NCBI RefSeq assembly: GCF_033095965.1
Contig: NZ_AP026801.1
Location: 1,446,001-1,510,000 of the forward strand
Origin: Xylocopilactobacillus apis
Lineage (GTDB): Bacteria > Bacillota > Bacilli > Lactobacillales > Lactobacillaceae
DNA length: 64,000 nt
Direction: 5' to 3'
The translations under genes and the position numbers were made by a program. Position 1 is the first letter of the stretch, and every line of letters begins with the position of its first letter. Shown here piece after piece: positions 18,776 to 29,329 of this stretch. Below the pieces are notes generated by a model. It was given only the letters and a program-made list of their open reading frames with translations. It did not search any database and had not been told where the DNA came from.

Positions 18776-20032
18776 ATGAAATTTTCACAAAAAACTGCAG
18801 TTTATCTTGCAGTCTTTTGCTTTCCCTTACCTTTAATTTTCTTGTTCAACCAAGCAATAACCGGTAACTTTTTAAATTTCATTTATTATGACGCAGGAAT
18901 TACTGCCTATTGCTGGTGGTTATCTGCAACTTTTCTTTCGACCAGACCAAATTGGCTGGTTCAAAGAATGAGTATGCCATCTCTTTATTTTTTGCATGGA
19001 ATATTAGGAGTTGGTTCACTCGCTCTCGCTTTTTTACATCGTCATAATTTAATTACAATGGGGCAGCTAATCCATTTAACCGGTGACTGGGCATGGTATC
19101 TTAGTCTTGGCAGTATGATTTATGCAGTTATTTTTCTTTCCGGCTGGTTAGTTGACCGTTTTAGAATTATTGCAAAGTTAAAAAGATTCCTTGAACATGT
19201 TTTCAAACATCAGATTACCATCTGGCTTCATCGATTAAACCTCATTGCCATTATCTTAATTTGGCTGCACGTCCATTTAATCGGCCGAATCAATGCTCAC
19301 TTTGTATTTATGACATTGTTTGATCTCTACACTTTCGGCATTTTAGGCTGGTATTTATGGAATCTTTTATTTCCTAAACAAACTAAAGCAATTGTTACTA
19401 AAAAGGCATGGCTTAATGAAACGACGTTTCAGCTAAATTTAAAATTAGAAAAACCCTTTAAAAATTATCAAGCTGGCGATTTTTACTTTTTAAAAAGTAA
19501 GACGGTTAAAGAAGCGCGACCATTTTCGGTGACTGAACCCAGTAATGATAAAGGTAAAGTATTATTTACCATCCGCGTTCTTGGCGATGACACGAAGAAA
19601 TTGTCTCAATTAAATCTACAAGATCAAGTTGAATTAGAAGGTCCGTTCGGGCATTTTGCACCGACAATTAAAAGGCATCCGAATATAAAAATGGTTTTCA
19701 TTGGAATGGGAACCGGCATCTCACCTCTTTTAAGTCTTGCTCAAAAGTTTAATTATACTCATCCCATCAAAATTCTTTGGTGCGTTCATCAAAAGTCCGA
19801 TTTGTACTACGATGAAGAACTCACCAAAATGACTAACAATAATCTTATCTACCATCATCAGATCGGTCATTTTAATCTTGAACAATTAAATAAATTAATT
19901 AGTCATTCTGAATTTGACCAGGCGTTATTTGTAATTGTCGGTCCCAGTACTGGTGTTTTAAGCACTCGTAAAATTCTTAGTAAAAAAGGCGTAGCTCGTG
20001 ATCATATTCTCGATGAGAGAATCACCATGTAG
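18776..20032 (+). CDS. Ferric reductase-like transmembrane flavoprotein
   Basis: 418 residues. About six membrane helices in the first 205 residues, with histidines placed as haem ligands (FLHGILGV, FLHRHNLI, WLHRLNLI, WLHVHLIG). Then a ferredoxin-reductase-type FAD/NAD(P) module: FAD motif RPFSVTEPS, nucleotide motif FIGMGTGISPLLSL. I take ATG 18776, one base after the flavodoxin stop, rather than the in-frame ATG at 18764 inside it. Probably moves electrons from cytoplasmic NAD(P)H across the membrane, perhaps to the flavodoxin domain; that is inference. Confidence 0.88.
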   Translation: MKFSQKTAVYLAVFCFPLPLIFLFNQAITGNFLNFIYYDAGITAYCWWLSATFLSTRPNWLVQRMSMPSLYFLHGILGVGSLALAFLHRHNLITMGQLIHLTGDWAWYLSLGSMIYAVIFLSGWLVDRFRIIAKLKRFLEHVFKHQITIWLHRLNLIAIILIWLHVHLIGRINAHFVFMTLFDLYTFGILGWYLWNLLFPKQTKAIVTKKAWLNETTFQLNLKLEKPFKNYQAGDFYFLKSKTVKEARPFSVTEPSNDKGKVLFTIRVLGDDTKKLSQLNLQDQVELEGPFGHFAPTIKRHPNIKMVFIGMGTGISPLLSLAQKFNYTHPIKILWCVHQKSDLYYDEELTKMTNNNLIYHHQIGHFNLEQLNKLISHSEFDQALFVIVGPSTGVLSTRKILSKKGVARDHILDERITM

Positions 20033-20042
20033 AGGAGAAAAA

Positions 20043-20120
20043 ATGTATCTTTTTCAAAGAATTGAAGAAGCAGTCTTCAATGAAAATGATTCTAAAGAAC
20101 AATTAGTGAATGTATCTTAA
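20043..20120 (+). pseudogene. Short reading frame, possible gene remnant
   Basis: 25 codons, MYLFQRIEEAVFNENDSKEQ then LVNVS, behind an excellent AGAGGAGAAAAA site ten bases after the reductase stop. The sequence resembles the first residues of an RpiR-type sugar regulator, but that is a weak guess. More likely the intact front of a gene whose remainder has been deleted than a functional peptide. Confidence 0.3.
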
Positions 20121-20245
20121 ACAATTGCAATCAACTTAATCAATTTATAAATATCCAACTTAACTTAATAATTTGCAGTGATTTATTTTTATTAAATTTT
20201 TCATCATGCTTCTAGAGACTTTCTTTACCTATCTTAACAATTGAA
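20121..20245. other. AT-rich spacer with no gene seen
   Basis: Lies between the short remnant frame and the promoter of the second antiterminator operon. It contains no open frame with a ribosome site and no clear hairpin. Confidence 0.5.
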
Positions 20246-20274
20246 TTGCAAATAAATAAAGCATATGATATAGT
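20246..20274 (+). promoter_or_regulatory. Promoter of the second antiterminator/PTS operon
   Basis: -35 TTGCAA (20246-20251), 17-nt spacer, -10 TATAGT (20269-20274), about 120 nt upstream of the antiterminator start. Confidence 0.65.
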
Positions 20275-20301
20275 CTCGGTTAAGTGAATAAATATCAATA
20301 A

Positions 20302-20330
20302 GCGAATGTTACTGGTAATGCAGGCAAGAC
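20302..20330 (+). promoter_or_regulatory. RAT site of the second operon
   Basis: GCGAATGTTACTGGTAATGC followed by AGGCAAGAC: matches the RAT pattern GTTACTG...GCAGGCAA, immediately 5' of a terminator. Differs from the RATs of the first operon, consistent with separate antiterminator specificity. Confidence 0.78.
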
Positions 20331-20385
20331 TTAGTCAGGACTCTATTTAGTTTAGAGTTTTTACTAAATTTTACCTGTTTTTTTA
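20321..20385 (+). terminator. Leader terminator before the second antiterminator gene
   Basis: Outer arms CAGGCAAGACTTAGT and ACTAAATTTTACCTG (imperfect) are followed by a T run. An inner perfect hairpin ACTCTA/TAGAGT also has T residues after it. The 5' arm overlaps the RAT. Confidence 0.7.
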
Positions 20386-20396
20386 TTAAGGATTAC

Positions 20397-21227
20397 ATGT
20401 TTAAGATTACAAAAGTACTCAATGTTAATGTTGTAATGGTCAAAGAAAACGATCAGGAATTTATAGTTTTTGGAAAAGGGATCGGTTACCACCAGAAAGT
20501 AAATAATCTTATCTCGCCTGAACAAATCTCCAAAAAATTCATTTCAATCGACGATAGTCGAAAAAAGGAAATGATTGAATCATTAAATAAAATTCCTCCC
20601 GTTTATATTGATGTCACGGCAAAAATCGTTGACTATGCTGAAAAAAAATTAGATGAAACGTTAATAAGCAGTGTTTATTATTCTTTAACTGATCATCTTT
20701 ATTTTGCAGTCGCTCGTTACAACACAAAACAGGTCTTAGGTAATCGAATTTATTGGGAAGTTAAAACCTATTATCCTGAAATGTTTGAAATCGGTAATTA
20801 CGGCCTATCTGTTGTAAAAGAGCTGCTTAAAATTGAACTGCCGAGAGAAGAAGCTGCAAATATTGCATTTCATATTATTAACAACACCAGTAAATCCTCA
20901 GTCAAGACAAACGTGATTGAAGCAACTCAATTAGTTGATAATATGCTGCAAATTCTGCGCGTTTTAACCAAAGGAAGTCTTAATGATAATGGTCTAAATT
21001 ATGAGCGCTTCATTACCCATTTAAAATTTTTTGCTGAACGCTATTTAAGCAATAAGATGCTTTCAGATGATAATAATTTATTAAAAATGGCATATGAGCT
21101 CTATCCAGATGCTTCTAAAATGGCACTGAAGATTCAAAAAACAGTTGAAACAATCTATGACCGTAAAATTACCAATGAAGAAATTGCTTATCTGATTATT
21201 CATATTCACCGAGTTTTAACCCATTAA
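20397..21227 (+). CDS. BglG/LicT family transcriptional antiterminator
   Basis: 276 residues, full length. CAT RNA-binding domain (about 1-55, ITKVLNVNVVMVKEND...GKGIGY), PRD1 (about 65-170, regulatory His in LTDHLYF and AFHIINN) and PRD2 (about 175-276, FITHLKFF and LIIHIHRV). AAGGA lies before the ATG. Followed 11 nt later by the cognate PTS gene. The RAT and terminator in its leader imply autoregulation. Confidence 0.93.
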   Translation: MFKITKVLNVNVVMVKENDQEFIVFGKGIGYHQKVNNLISPEQISKKFISIDDSRKKEMIESLNKIPPVYIDVTAKIVDYAEKKLDETLISSVYYSLTDHLYFAVARYNTKQVLGNRIYWEVKTYYPEMFEIGNYGLSVVKELLKIELPREEAANIAFHIINNTSKSSVKTNVIEATQLVDNMLQILRVLTKGSLNDNGLNYERFITHLKFFAERYLSNKMLSDDNNLLKMAYELYPDASKMALKIQKTVETIYDRKITNEEIAYLIIHIHRVLTH

Positions 21228-21238
21228 AGGAGAAAAAA

Positions 21239-23053
21239 ATGAGCTCAAACAAAGAAGTTACCGACAAAATTATGGAGTACGTCGGCGGTGTACATAACGT
21301 AACTAATTTATACCATTGTGCAACCCGTCTTCGCTTTAATTTAATTGACAAAAGCAAATTTAATATTCCCGCGTTAGAGAAAATGCCTGAGGTATTAAGC
21401 GCTGTAGATTCAGGTGAAGAAGCTCAGATCGTCATTGGGGGAAATGTTGGAAGTTACTATCAAGAAATTATGAAAAATTATCATATTCAGGATAATAACG
21501 AAAATAATTCTAATGAAGATAGAAAAGAAACTAACATTTTTAAAAGAGTCTTAAACGCAATTGTGAGCATTATGTCACCAATTATTGTGGTCTTAATTGC
21601 CGGCGGAATGTTCAAAGTTCTTTTAGCAATTTTCACTTTATTTGGAATGAATAAGCAAAGCACAAATTACCAAATATTGAATTTCATGGCAGATGCAGCT
21701 TTTTATTTCCTGCCATTTATGTTAGCAAGCAGCGCCGCCAAAAGATTTCGTACCAACCAATATTTAGCGATGATGATGGCAGGAGTAATGCTGCATCCCG
21801 CCTTTTCTGCGATGATCGCTGCTAAAAATCCGATTTCATTATTTGGAGCACCGATTAGGCTTGTTTCTTATGGCAGCAGCGTTATCCCGATTATCTTGGT
21901 AGTTTGGTTTATGAGTTATGTAGATCGTTTTGCAGAAAAATTTATTCCAAATGTAGTTAAAACCATTTTAAAGCCATTATTGATTGTGGTAATAACAGCA
22001 CCTGTTGCTTTAATTATTATCGGACCAATTGGTTCATGGCTCGGTGACGGATTATTTGCAATTATTAACTTCCTTGATAAGTACTCACCTTGGCTAATTC
22101 CTTTATTAATTGGAACTTTTAATCCTTTAATGGTAATGGTCGGAATGCATATTTCTCTTTTACCTCTATCAACCGCATCTTTTACTAAGTATGGATATGA
22201 AAGCATTTCTGGTCCCGGGTCATTAGCAAGTAATTTGGCTCAAGCTGGTGCTGCTTTGGCTGTATCGCTTAGAGAAAAAAATCTTAAGGCTCGTGAAGTC
22301 GCTGTTTCTGCAACTATTACTGCTTTTTCAGGAATTACCGAACCTGCTCTTTATGGGATAACTTTGAAATATAAACGAGTTTTAGCTAGTGTAATGACTG
22401 CCGGAGGTATTGCTGGTTTATACGCCGGAATTACCAAAGTTGTTCGTTACTCATTTGGTGCTCCCGGAATCTTTACGCTGCCGATTTTTATCGGTAAAAA
22501 CCCTAACAACTTCATCAATGCTTGTATAACTGGTGTAATTGCTGTCGTACTTTCATTTGTTTTTACTTATTTCTTCGGTGTTGTAAATACTCCTGTTAAA
22601 ACAAATGAACCTAAAAAGATAAAAAATGTCATTGACGGAAAAGTAATTCCTTTATCCGAAGTTAATGATCAAGTATTTGCGAGTGGAAGTTTAGGAAGCG
22701 GCGTCGCAATTGAACCCAACGGTAATACAATTGTTGCACCAGTTGATTCCACTGTTACCATGGTTTATCCAACCGGACATGCAATTGGGTTAACCGATGA
22801 TAATGGACAGGAATTTCTAATTCATGTGGGCATCGATACCGTTAAGTTAAAAGGAAAAGGATTTAACACTTTAGTAAAACAAGATCAACGTGTTAATTCT
22901 GGAGACCCATTGATAAATGTCGACTTTGACTTAATTCGCAATGAAGGATTTGATCCGACTGTAATTTTAGCTGCTCTTAATACCAAAGATGATCAGATTG
23001 AAATAAACGATCAACAAGTTTTTATCACTGAAATTAATTCTTCAGACAAATAA
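21239..23053 (+). CDS. PTS beta-glucoside transporter EIIBCA (second copy)
   Basis: 604 residues: EIIB (about 1-85, phosphocysteine C27 in HCATRLRF), EIIC (about 100-450, with GITEPALYG), EIIA (about 465-595, FLIHVGIDTV phosphohistidine and PTGHAIGL). Same order as the 628-residue copy but clearly divergent. AAGGAG precedes the ATG, and it is co-transcribed with the antiterminator. No intact glycosidase follows; instead there is a terminator and then wrecked PTS and GH1 genes, so the phosphorylated sugar must be cleaved by an enzyme encoded elsewhere. Confidence 0.94.
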   Translation: MSSNKEVTDKIMEYVGGVHNVTNLYHCATRLRFNLIDKSKFNIPALEKMPEVLSAVDSGEEAQIVIGGNVGSYYQEIMKNYHIQDNNENNSNEDRKETNIFKRVLNAIVSIMSPIIVVLIAGGMFKVLLAIFTLFGMNKQSTNYQILNFMADAAFYFLPFMLASSAAKRFRTNQYLAMMMAGVMLHPAFSAMIAAKNPISLFGAPIRLVSYGSSVIPIILVVWFMSYVDRFAEKFIPNVVKTILKPLLIVVITAPVALIIIGPIGSWLGDGLFAIINFLDKYSPWLIPLLIGTFNPLMVMVGMHISLLPLSTASFTKYGYESISGPGSLASNLAQAGAALAVSLREKNLKAREVAVSATITAFSGITEPALYGITLKYKRVLASVMTAGGIAGLYAGITKVVRYSFGAPGIFTLPIFIGKNPNNFINACITGVIAVVLSFVFTYFFGVVNTPVKTNEPKKIKNVIDGKVIPLSEVNDQVFASGSLGSGVAIEPNGNTIVAPVDSTVTMVYPTGHAIGLTDDNGQEFLIHVGIDTVKLKGKGFNTLVKQDQRVNSGDPLINVDFDLIRNEGFDPTVILAALNTKDDQIEINDQQVFITEINSSDK

Positions 23054-23065
23054 CTGATTTCTAAT

Positions 23066-23103
23066 AAAAAGGTCATGACCAATAAAAAGTCATGACTTTT
23101 TTA
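23066..23103 (+). terminator. Intrinsic terminator after the second PTS gene
   Basis: AAAGGTCATGAC and GTCATGACTT pair around AATAAAAA and are followed by a T run. Confidence 0.85.
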
Positions 23104-23117
23104 TATTTATAGAACGC

Positions 23118-23287
23118 TTATTCCTTAATATTGGTCAAAGTATCACTCACTTGATTTTCAACTTTTTTTGCACTTTTACCGCCAAATTGAAGATAAAAAG
23201 TTTCGAAATTTTTTGAACCTTTAGGCGCAGGGATTCATTTTCTCCTTCATAAATTCCAAAACTCATTTCCTTAAGTATTTTAGACGC
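23118..23287 (-). pseudogene. Fragment of a histidine phosphatase family gene
   Basis: The minus strand reads SKILKEMSFGIYEGENESLR, then after a frameshift near 23225 continues GSKNFETFYLQFGGKSAKKV... to NIKE and a stop. The FGxYEGExExL...FGGxSxxxV pattern is the core of histidine phosphatases (phosphoglycerate-mutase-like). No start, no N-terminal RHG motif and no C-terminal part are left. A relic. Confidence 0.55.
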
Positions 23288-23383
23288 TCATATTTTTGTC
23301 CCGGAGCAATATATTCAAGAATATGACAAGATCGCTCCTGGGTTGAATCATAGAAATTTCTTGTTAATCGAAAGGAGAATCTC

Positions 23384-24506
23384 ATGAGTTAAAAATATAA
23401 TAAATTAGCTCATGATATCGTTGACAAATTAGTCGGAAAATCAAACATCACTGATGCCCACTGTCCGCTTCAAAGTCAGCGACCTGATAAAATCGACGTT
23501 AAAGAATTAGAATCACTCGATGGCGTAGTTAGATATATTGTAAATGCGGGATTATATCAAGTGGTAATTGGAACTAATATTGCTAAAGTATTTGAAGAGG
23601 TTGAGAAAATCGTTGATCTTAAATTGAGTGATTACTCAACAAATGAAAAAAACAACTTTTTTGACAAAATTATTGACTTTGTAGGTGGCGTTTTCCAACC
23701 CGTCATTCCTGCCTTATCAGGCGCTGGAATGGTTAAAGCAGTCTTAATGGTATTTAATGTTATTTCTACTAAATCGCAAACATAAACGCTTTTAAATATA
23801 TTTGCCGATGGCGTCTTTTATTTCTTACCAATGTTACTGGCATTCACTGAAGCTCAAAAGTTAAAAAGCAATCAAAATTTAGCTGTCCCAGTTACAGCGA
23901 TCATGCTGCATTCTACTTGGAGTAGTTTAGTATTAATAGCCAAACCGGTTCATTTCTTTGGCATAATTCCATTTACTCTTGCCAACTATTCAGGCTCTGT
24001 AATTCCAATCCTGTTAGTAGTTTTTGTTCAAGCTTACTTGGAAAGATTTTTAAATCGCATCATTCCAAAGTCCGTGAATCTAGTGTTCATACCAATGCTT
24101 ACTTTCTTAATTATGGGAACTCTTTCCCTTTGGATTCTTACCAAAAGATTCTCTTTTGATTAGCCCTGCTAAAGGCGAAGTGATCCCTTTAAATGAAGTT
24201 AAAGACGAAGCATTTGCAACTGCCTCATTAGGGGAAGGATTTGCAGTTGAACCAATTGACGGGAAAATCGTTGTTCCTTGTGCTGGTAAAATTTTATTTA
24301 TTGCACCGAGTAAACACGCGATCGGAATCCAATCAGATGATGGACTAGAAATATTAATTCACATTGGCTTAGATACCATTGAATTAAACGGCAAATATTT
24401 CAACTCTGAAGTTACATCGGGTGATGTTGTAAAACAAGGTCAACAGTTAATGGACATCGACTTTGACAAAATCAAAGAAGCTGGATACGTGACACAAATT
24501 ATCTAA
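23384..24506 (+). pseudogene. Wrecked third PTS beta-glucoside EIIBCA gene
   Basis: Begins with a good AAGGAG site and ATG, but the third codon is a stop (MS-stop-KYNKLAHDIVDKLVGKSNIT). EIIB has lost the segment around its Cys (DAHCPL then a shift) and resumes as IDVKELESLDGVVRYI. EIIC stops at 23783-23785 (STKSQT), continues in another frame (NIFADGVFYFLPMLLAF...) and then loses its second half. At 24156 the sequence jumps into EIIA (SPAKGEVIPLNEVKDEAF, with ILIHIGLDT), which ends early at 24506. At least two stops, one shift and one large internal deletion. Confidence 0.9.
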
Positions 24507-25838
<1,332 letters not shown>

Positions 25839-25840
25839 AT

Positions 25841-25880
25841 AAAAAAAGTTTTAGCTTTATAAATCGGCTAAAACTTTTTT
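25841..25880. terminator. Bidirectional terminator
   Basis: AAAAAAAGTTTTAGC and GCTAAAACTTTTTT around an 11-nt loop: A-rich on one side and T-rich on the other, so it can stop both the plus-strand pseudogene transcript and the minus-strand gene whose last codons it contains. Confidence 0.85.
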
Positions 25881-28800
25881 AGTATTTAAAACTATGGATC
25901 TATTTTCGTCAACTTCTAGATTTTTTGACGAATAAAATCGTTTTGGAAAACATTTCTTTGAGAACTCATTTCTTGAAGGAACCAATCCTTTACTGCTTGC
26001 TAGATCGTATAAATGAGGCTCATAGTTATCATCTTTCATCCAACCTTTGATTTGTTTTAAAATCACATCTTCGATTGATGTATAGCTCGCTGTAGAACGA
26101 GTAACCACGTAACACGGCATCTTAAAGAAATCGCCAGACCAAGAAAAACAGTTATATCCTAATATTTCTGCAAAAGATGCTAGTAATTCTGGTGTCCACT
26201 CGAAATTAACATCCGGCAGATCATGAAAACTATCTGGTGTAAGAGCATTTACGGCCAGAAAATCCTGGTTACTAAGTAATTGTTCAATTTTGTCTTGAAC
26301 CGCCTGATCAATAGTATCATTTCGTTTCATATTATCTTTATCTGCATAAAATTTGCTGGAAACTGGAATTAATCCTGACTTTTTAAGATCGTCATTTCCG
26401 CGTAAATTCCATGTCCCTTCACCCATTCCAGCATCAATAAAAATCTGTTTAATTTCTTTTAATGTTAATTGATTTTTCACATGGACTTTTAAGTATTGCG
26501 GCCATAAATCTGCCGGTTCTCTTTTTAGTGTCGGTTGATAAGTTTTTCTTAAAATAAATTCTCCCGATACTTCTACGTCTAAATTCAATGCATTAATAAA
26601 ACTTGCAAGTGCCATTTTATCATCAGTATTAGTTAACTCTGCTTCCTCAGGCCATAATTCTATGTAATTGTGATAAAAGATCTTAAGTGACAAAATTGGG
26701 TAGATTTTCAGTTCACGATTAAGATAATCAGTTAGCGAATCACCTAAAAATTCTTTGGCAAAATTAACATCCAGCCACATAACATTTTGTCCATTTAACA
26801 CAATCTCTAGATTTTTTGCCGCCTCTTGTTGCAAAGTATAATTAGCCCAACCAAATTGTTTTTTTAAATTACCTAACGAAACGGGATGATTTTGAGTTTT
26901 CAAAAATTCAACTATCTGTTCTCCGATTGTTAACGGTTGACTGCCAAGAACAAAAATATCATTATTTCGACCAGGTGAATATACAAAATCAACAGGATAA
27001 AGCCGTTGAAAAATTTGATAAAACTCATCGGTTGTCATGGATTTTGGCAGATCTTCTTTTAATTGTTCAAATAACCAAGCATCACGAACATAGTGGTAAC
27101 CATCGGCAAAATGGTCATCAACTAGTTTTTTTGCTCGTTCAAAAATTACTAGATCATAATTTTCTTTCTCAAAAAGCTTATATTTTCCCTTGCCAATCGG
27201 AATGTACTCCGATTGATTAGATAACCTTCCTTGAAACGCTCTCAAAGATGGAAATGCTTCATAACCTAACTTTTCTTTAGACCATTCATTAATTTGATCA
27301 TATTCATCAACGTCAATTATCTTAGTTTTACGATAACTGCAGTACTCTTCAATGATTTTTATTTTTGGTACTCGTTTAGTAGAAATAAGCCGTCTATTAT
27401 CTTGATCGAGCCTATAATTTAAATTGTCTATCGCCTGATTAAATTCATCAGCTTTAAGTTCTAAGTGATTATTTTCAAAAACTTGCTTAATTTCTGCGAT
27501 TGAATGAATTTGTCCATCTAACAAAATTGGCAGTAAAACATCAACAAACATTTGCAAATAATCATCACTGGTAAGAAAGTACTGATTCAAATCAGAATCG
27601 ATAATTGTACTTTCAATTAGTCGATTATTTTCTTCACTGAAATATTTACTTAATGTCATCGGCTGACATTTCCCAAGCACTAGAAGCTTAAGTGTAAAGT
27701 TATGATTTTGCCACCACTGAATAAAAACGTTAGAGACCTTCTTATCAATTTGACGGACTCTTTCCCTCGTAATTCCCCACTTTTCACCTAGTTCTTCTAA
27801 TGTCAGAATATCTGAGCTCATTTTTCGATATTTCAAAACTGCTTTTGAACGTTCATCGAGCTGATCTATAAATTCATTAACGTAATATTCAACCGAATTG
27901 GGCAAAAGATCGTTTAACAGATGCCAGCTTCTTTCAATTAAATCATCCGGGTATTGATCAAAATCTTCTTTAAAATAGATTGCGAGCGCTTTTCTTATAA
28001 TCGCCATTTGTTCGTCTTGCTCTTTATTATCAACAAAATTTTTAATCTTCTCTGGAGCATCTTTTAACGAAACGACAAATTTCTTTTTATTTAAAAGAGT
28101 ATTTATCAAACGTAAATATTCATTGATAGTAATTATTAGATCATCTGGCTCATCTTTAAGGATGAGATGTGAAAACGGCAATATTGGTAGAAATAGTTCC
28201 GGTGAATTAATCTGTTTATCAATTATTTTCGGAGCTGATTTAATTGTTGCAAGAATTTTTTGCTTTTTATTCTCTCCAATTCCAGGAAAATTAAAAATCT
28301 TGTTTAATAAATCCGGTGTAATTTGATCTGTATTTTGAATTCCGTTTTTATAAAAGGAGTTAATAATTAATCGATCTTTATTTTCATCAAATAAAATTTT
28401 TATTGGAATCGATTGATTAACATCTACAACTTCGATGTCTTCAGCTAATTCAAAATCGATAAGATTTCGAATTTTATTTTCAATAAATTTCTGTTTCCCC
28501 TTTCCAATTCCCGGCATTTTATAAATTTTCTGAAGTCTTTCTGAAGTTAGTTCATCCAGATAGGTAACACCTGCATCTGCAAAGTGATTAATAATTAAAG
28601 CATTATGCTGATAGTTAAATAACTCATCGACTTTAACTCGTTTTGAATCAAAAATTGTTAACCTTAACGGAATAATAATCGTAATCTCACTATCATTGAA
28701 AATCTGGGTTAACATTTCAAGGTTTATTCTAGAATCCAAAAAAGTAATTTGATTTAAAATAAGTCCAAATAGAGTTCCGTATGACTTTAACGCATCGAAT

Positions 28801-29144
28801 TTAGATAAAGAAATTAATAAAGTATGCTCTTCAATAAAATGTTCGATTTCAATTGGTCGCGGATCGACAACAACACAAGTATTACGATCCCAAGTAAATT
28901 TTTTAAATACATCTTCATTTTGATCCACTTGCACCGAAATGCCAAACAAACTTAATAATTGCGTTAGCTCACTGAAAGAATCTGGATTCTCTAAGTTAAG
29001 TTCTCGCAAGATGTCTGGACTAAACCAATATTGATTATCCTTTTGATTAAACTCTAGTTTAATTTCTTTTCTAATAAAAACGTCAACCCAATGCTTGACT
29101 TGTTCTTTCGTCCAAAAATTAGGAAAGAATACTCCCTCTTTCAC
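25857..29144 (-). CDS. Large protein with helix-hairpin-helix repeats and a sigma-70 region-4-like HTH
   Basis: 1095 residues, no signal peptide or membrane segment, so cytoplasmic. Two repeats resembling the RNA polymerase alpha C-terminal / helix-hairpin-helix fold: about 185-230 (...LTSERLQKIYKMPGIGKGKQ) and about 265-305 (...LLNKIFNFPGIGENKKQK). Then at about 430-485 a sigma-70 region-4-like helix-turn-helix (LTLEELGEKWGITRERVRQI). The remaining about 600 residues match nothing I recognise; no ATPase or nuclease motif is seen. Single gene, with terminators on both sides. Probably a nucleic-acid-binding or RNA-polymerase-associated protein; function unassigned. Confidence 0.8.
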   Translation of the reverse strand: MKEGVFFPNFWTKEQVKHWVDVFIRKEIKLEFNQKDNQYWFSPDILRELNLENPDSFSELTQLLSLFGISVQVDQNEDVFKKFTWDRNTCVVVDPRPIEIEHFIEEHTLLISLSKFDALKSYGTLFGLILNQITFLDSRINLEMLTQIFNDSEITIIIPLRLTIFDSKRVKVDELFNYQHNALIINHFADAGVTYLDELTSERLQKIYKMPGIGKGKQKFIENKIRNLIDFELAEDIEVVDVNQSIPIKILFDENKDRLIINSFYKNGIQNTDQITPDLLNKIFNFPGIGENKKQKILATIKSAPKIIDKQINSPELFLPILPFSHLILKDEPDDLIITINEYLRLINTLLNKKKFVVSLKDAPEKIKNFVDNKEQDEQMAIIRKALAIYFKEDFDQYPDDLIERSWHLLNDLLPNSVEYYVNEFIDQLDERSKAVLKYRKMSSDILTLEELGEKWGITRERVRQIDKKVSNVFIQWWQNHNFTLKLLVLGKCQPMTLSKYFSEENNRLIESTIIDSDLNQYFLTSDDYLQMFVDVLLPILLDGQIHSIAEIKQVFENNHLELKADEFNQAIDNLNYRLDQDNRRLISTKRVPKIKIIEEYCSYRKTKIIDVDEYDQINEWSKEKLGYEAFPSLRAFQGRLSNQSEYIPIGKGKYKLFEKENYDLVIFERAKKLVDDHFADGYHYVRDAWLFEQLKEDLPKSMTTDEFYQIFQRLYPVDFVYSPGRNNDIFVLGSQPLTIGEQIVEFLKTQNHPVSLGNLKKQFGWANYTLQQEAAKNLEIVLNGQNVMWLDVNFAKEFLGDSLTDYLNRELKIYPILSLKIFYHNYIELWPEEAELTNTDDKMALASFINALNLDVEVSGEFILRKTYQPTLKREPADLWPQYLKVHVKNQLTLKEIKQIFIDAGMGEGTWNLRGNDDLKKSGLIPVSSKFYADKDNMKRNDTIDQAVQDKIEQLLSNQDFLAVNALTPDSFHDLPDVNFEWTPELLASFAEILGYNCFSWSGDFFKMPCYVVTRSTASYTSIEDVILKQIKGWMKDDNYEPHLYDLASSKGLVPSRNEFSKKCFPKRFYSSKNLEVDENRSIVLNTKKVLADL

Positions 29145-29288
29145 TTTGAATTCACTCCGTCCTAAAAAAGTCTTATACCATATTATGCTAAAAAAGATGG
29201 CTTTTGTCGTTAATCTTTATAAAATAATCGTCAAAATATGATTTATCGAAAGAAATTTTATTTCATTTACTAAATGTTTTTCCCTAAC

Positions 29289-29321
29289 AAAAAAGATCCG
29301 GTATTTGCTCCGAATCTTTTT
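29289..29321 (-). terminator. Terminator of surface-protein gene 1 (repeat-family member)
   Basis: AAAAAAGATCCGG and CCGAATCTTTTT around TATTTGCT. A variant of the terminator found after most of the surface-protein genes. Confidence 0.8.
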
Positions 29322-29329
29322 ATATTTTG

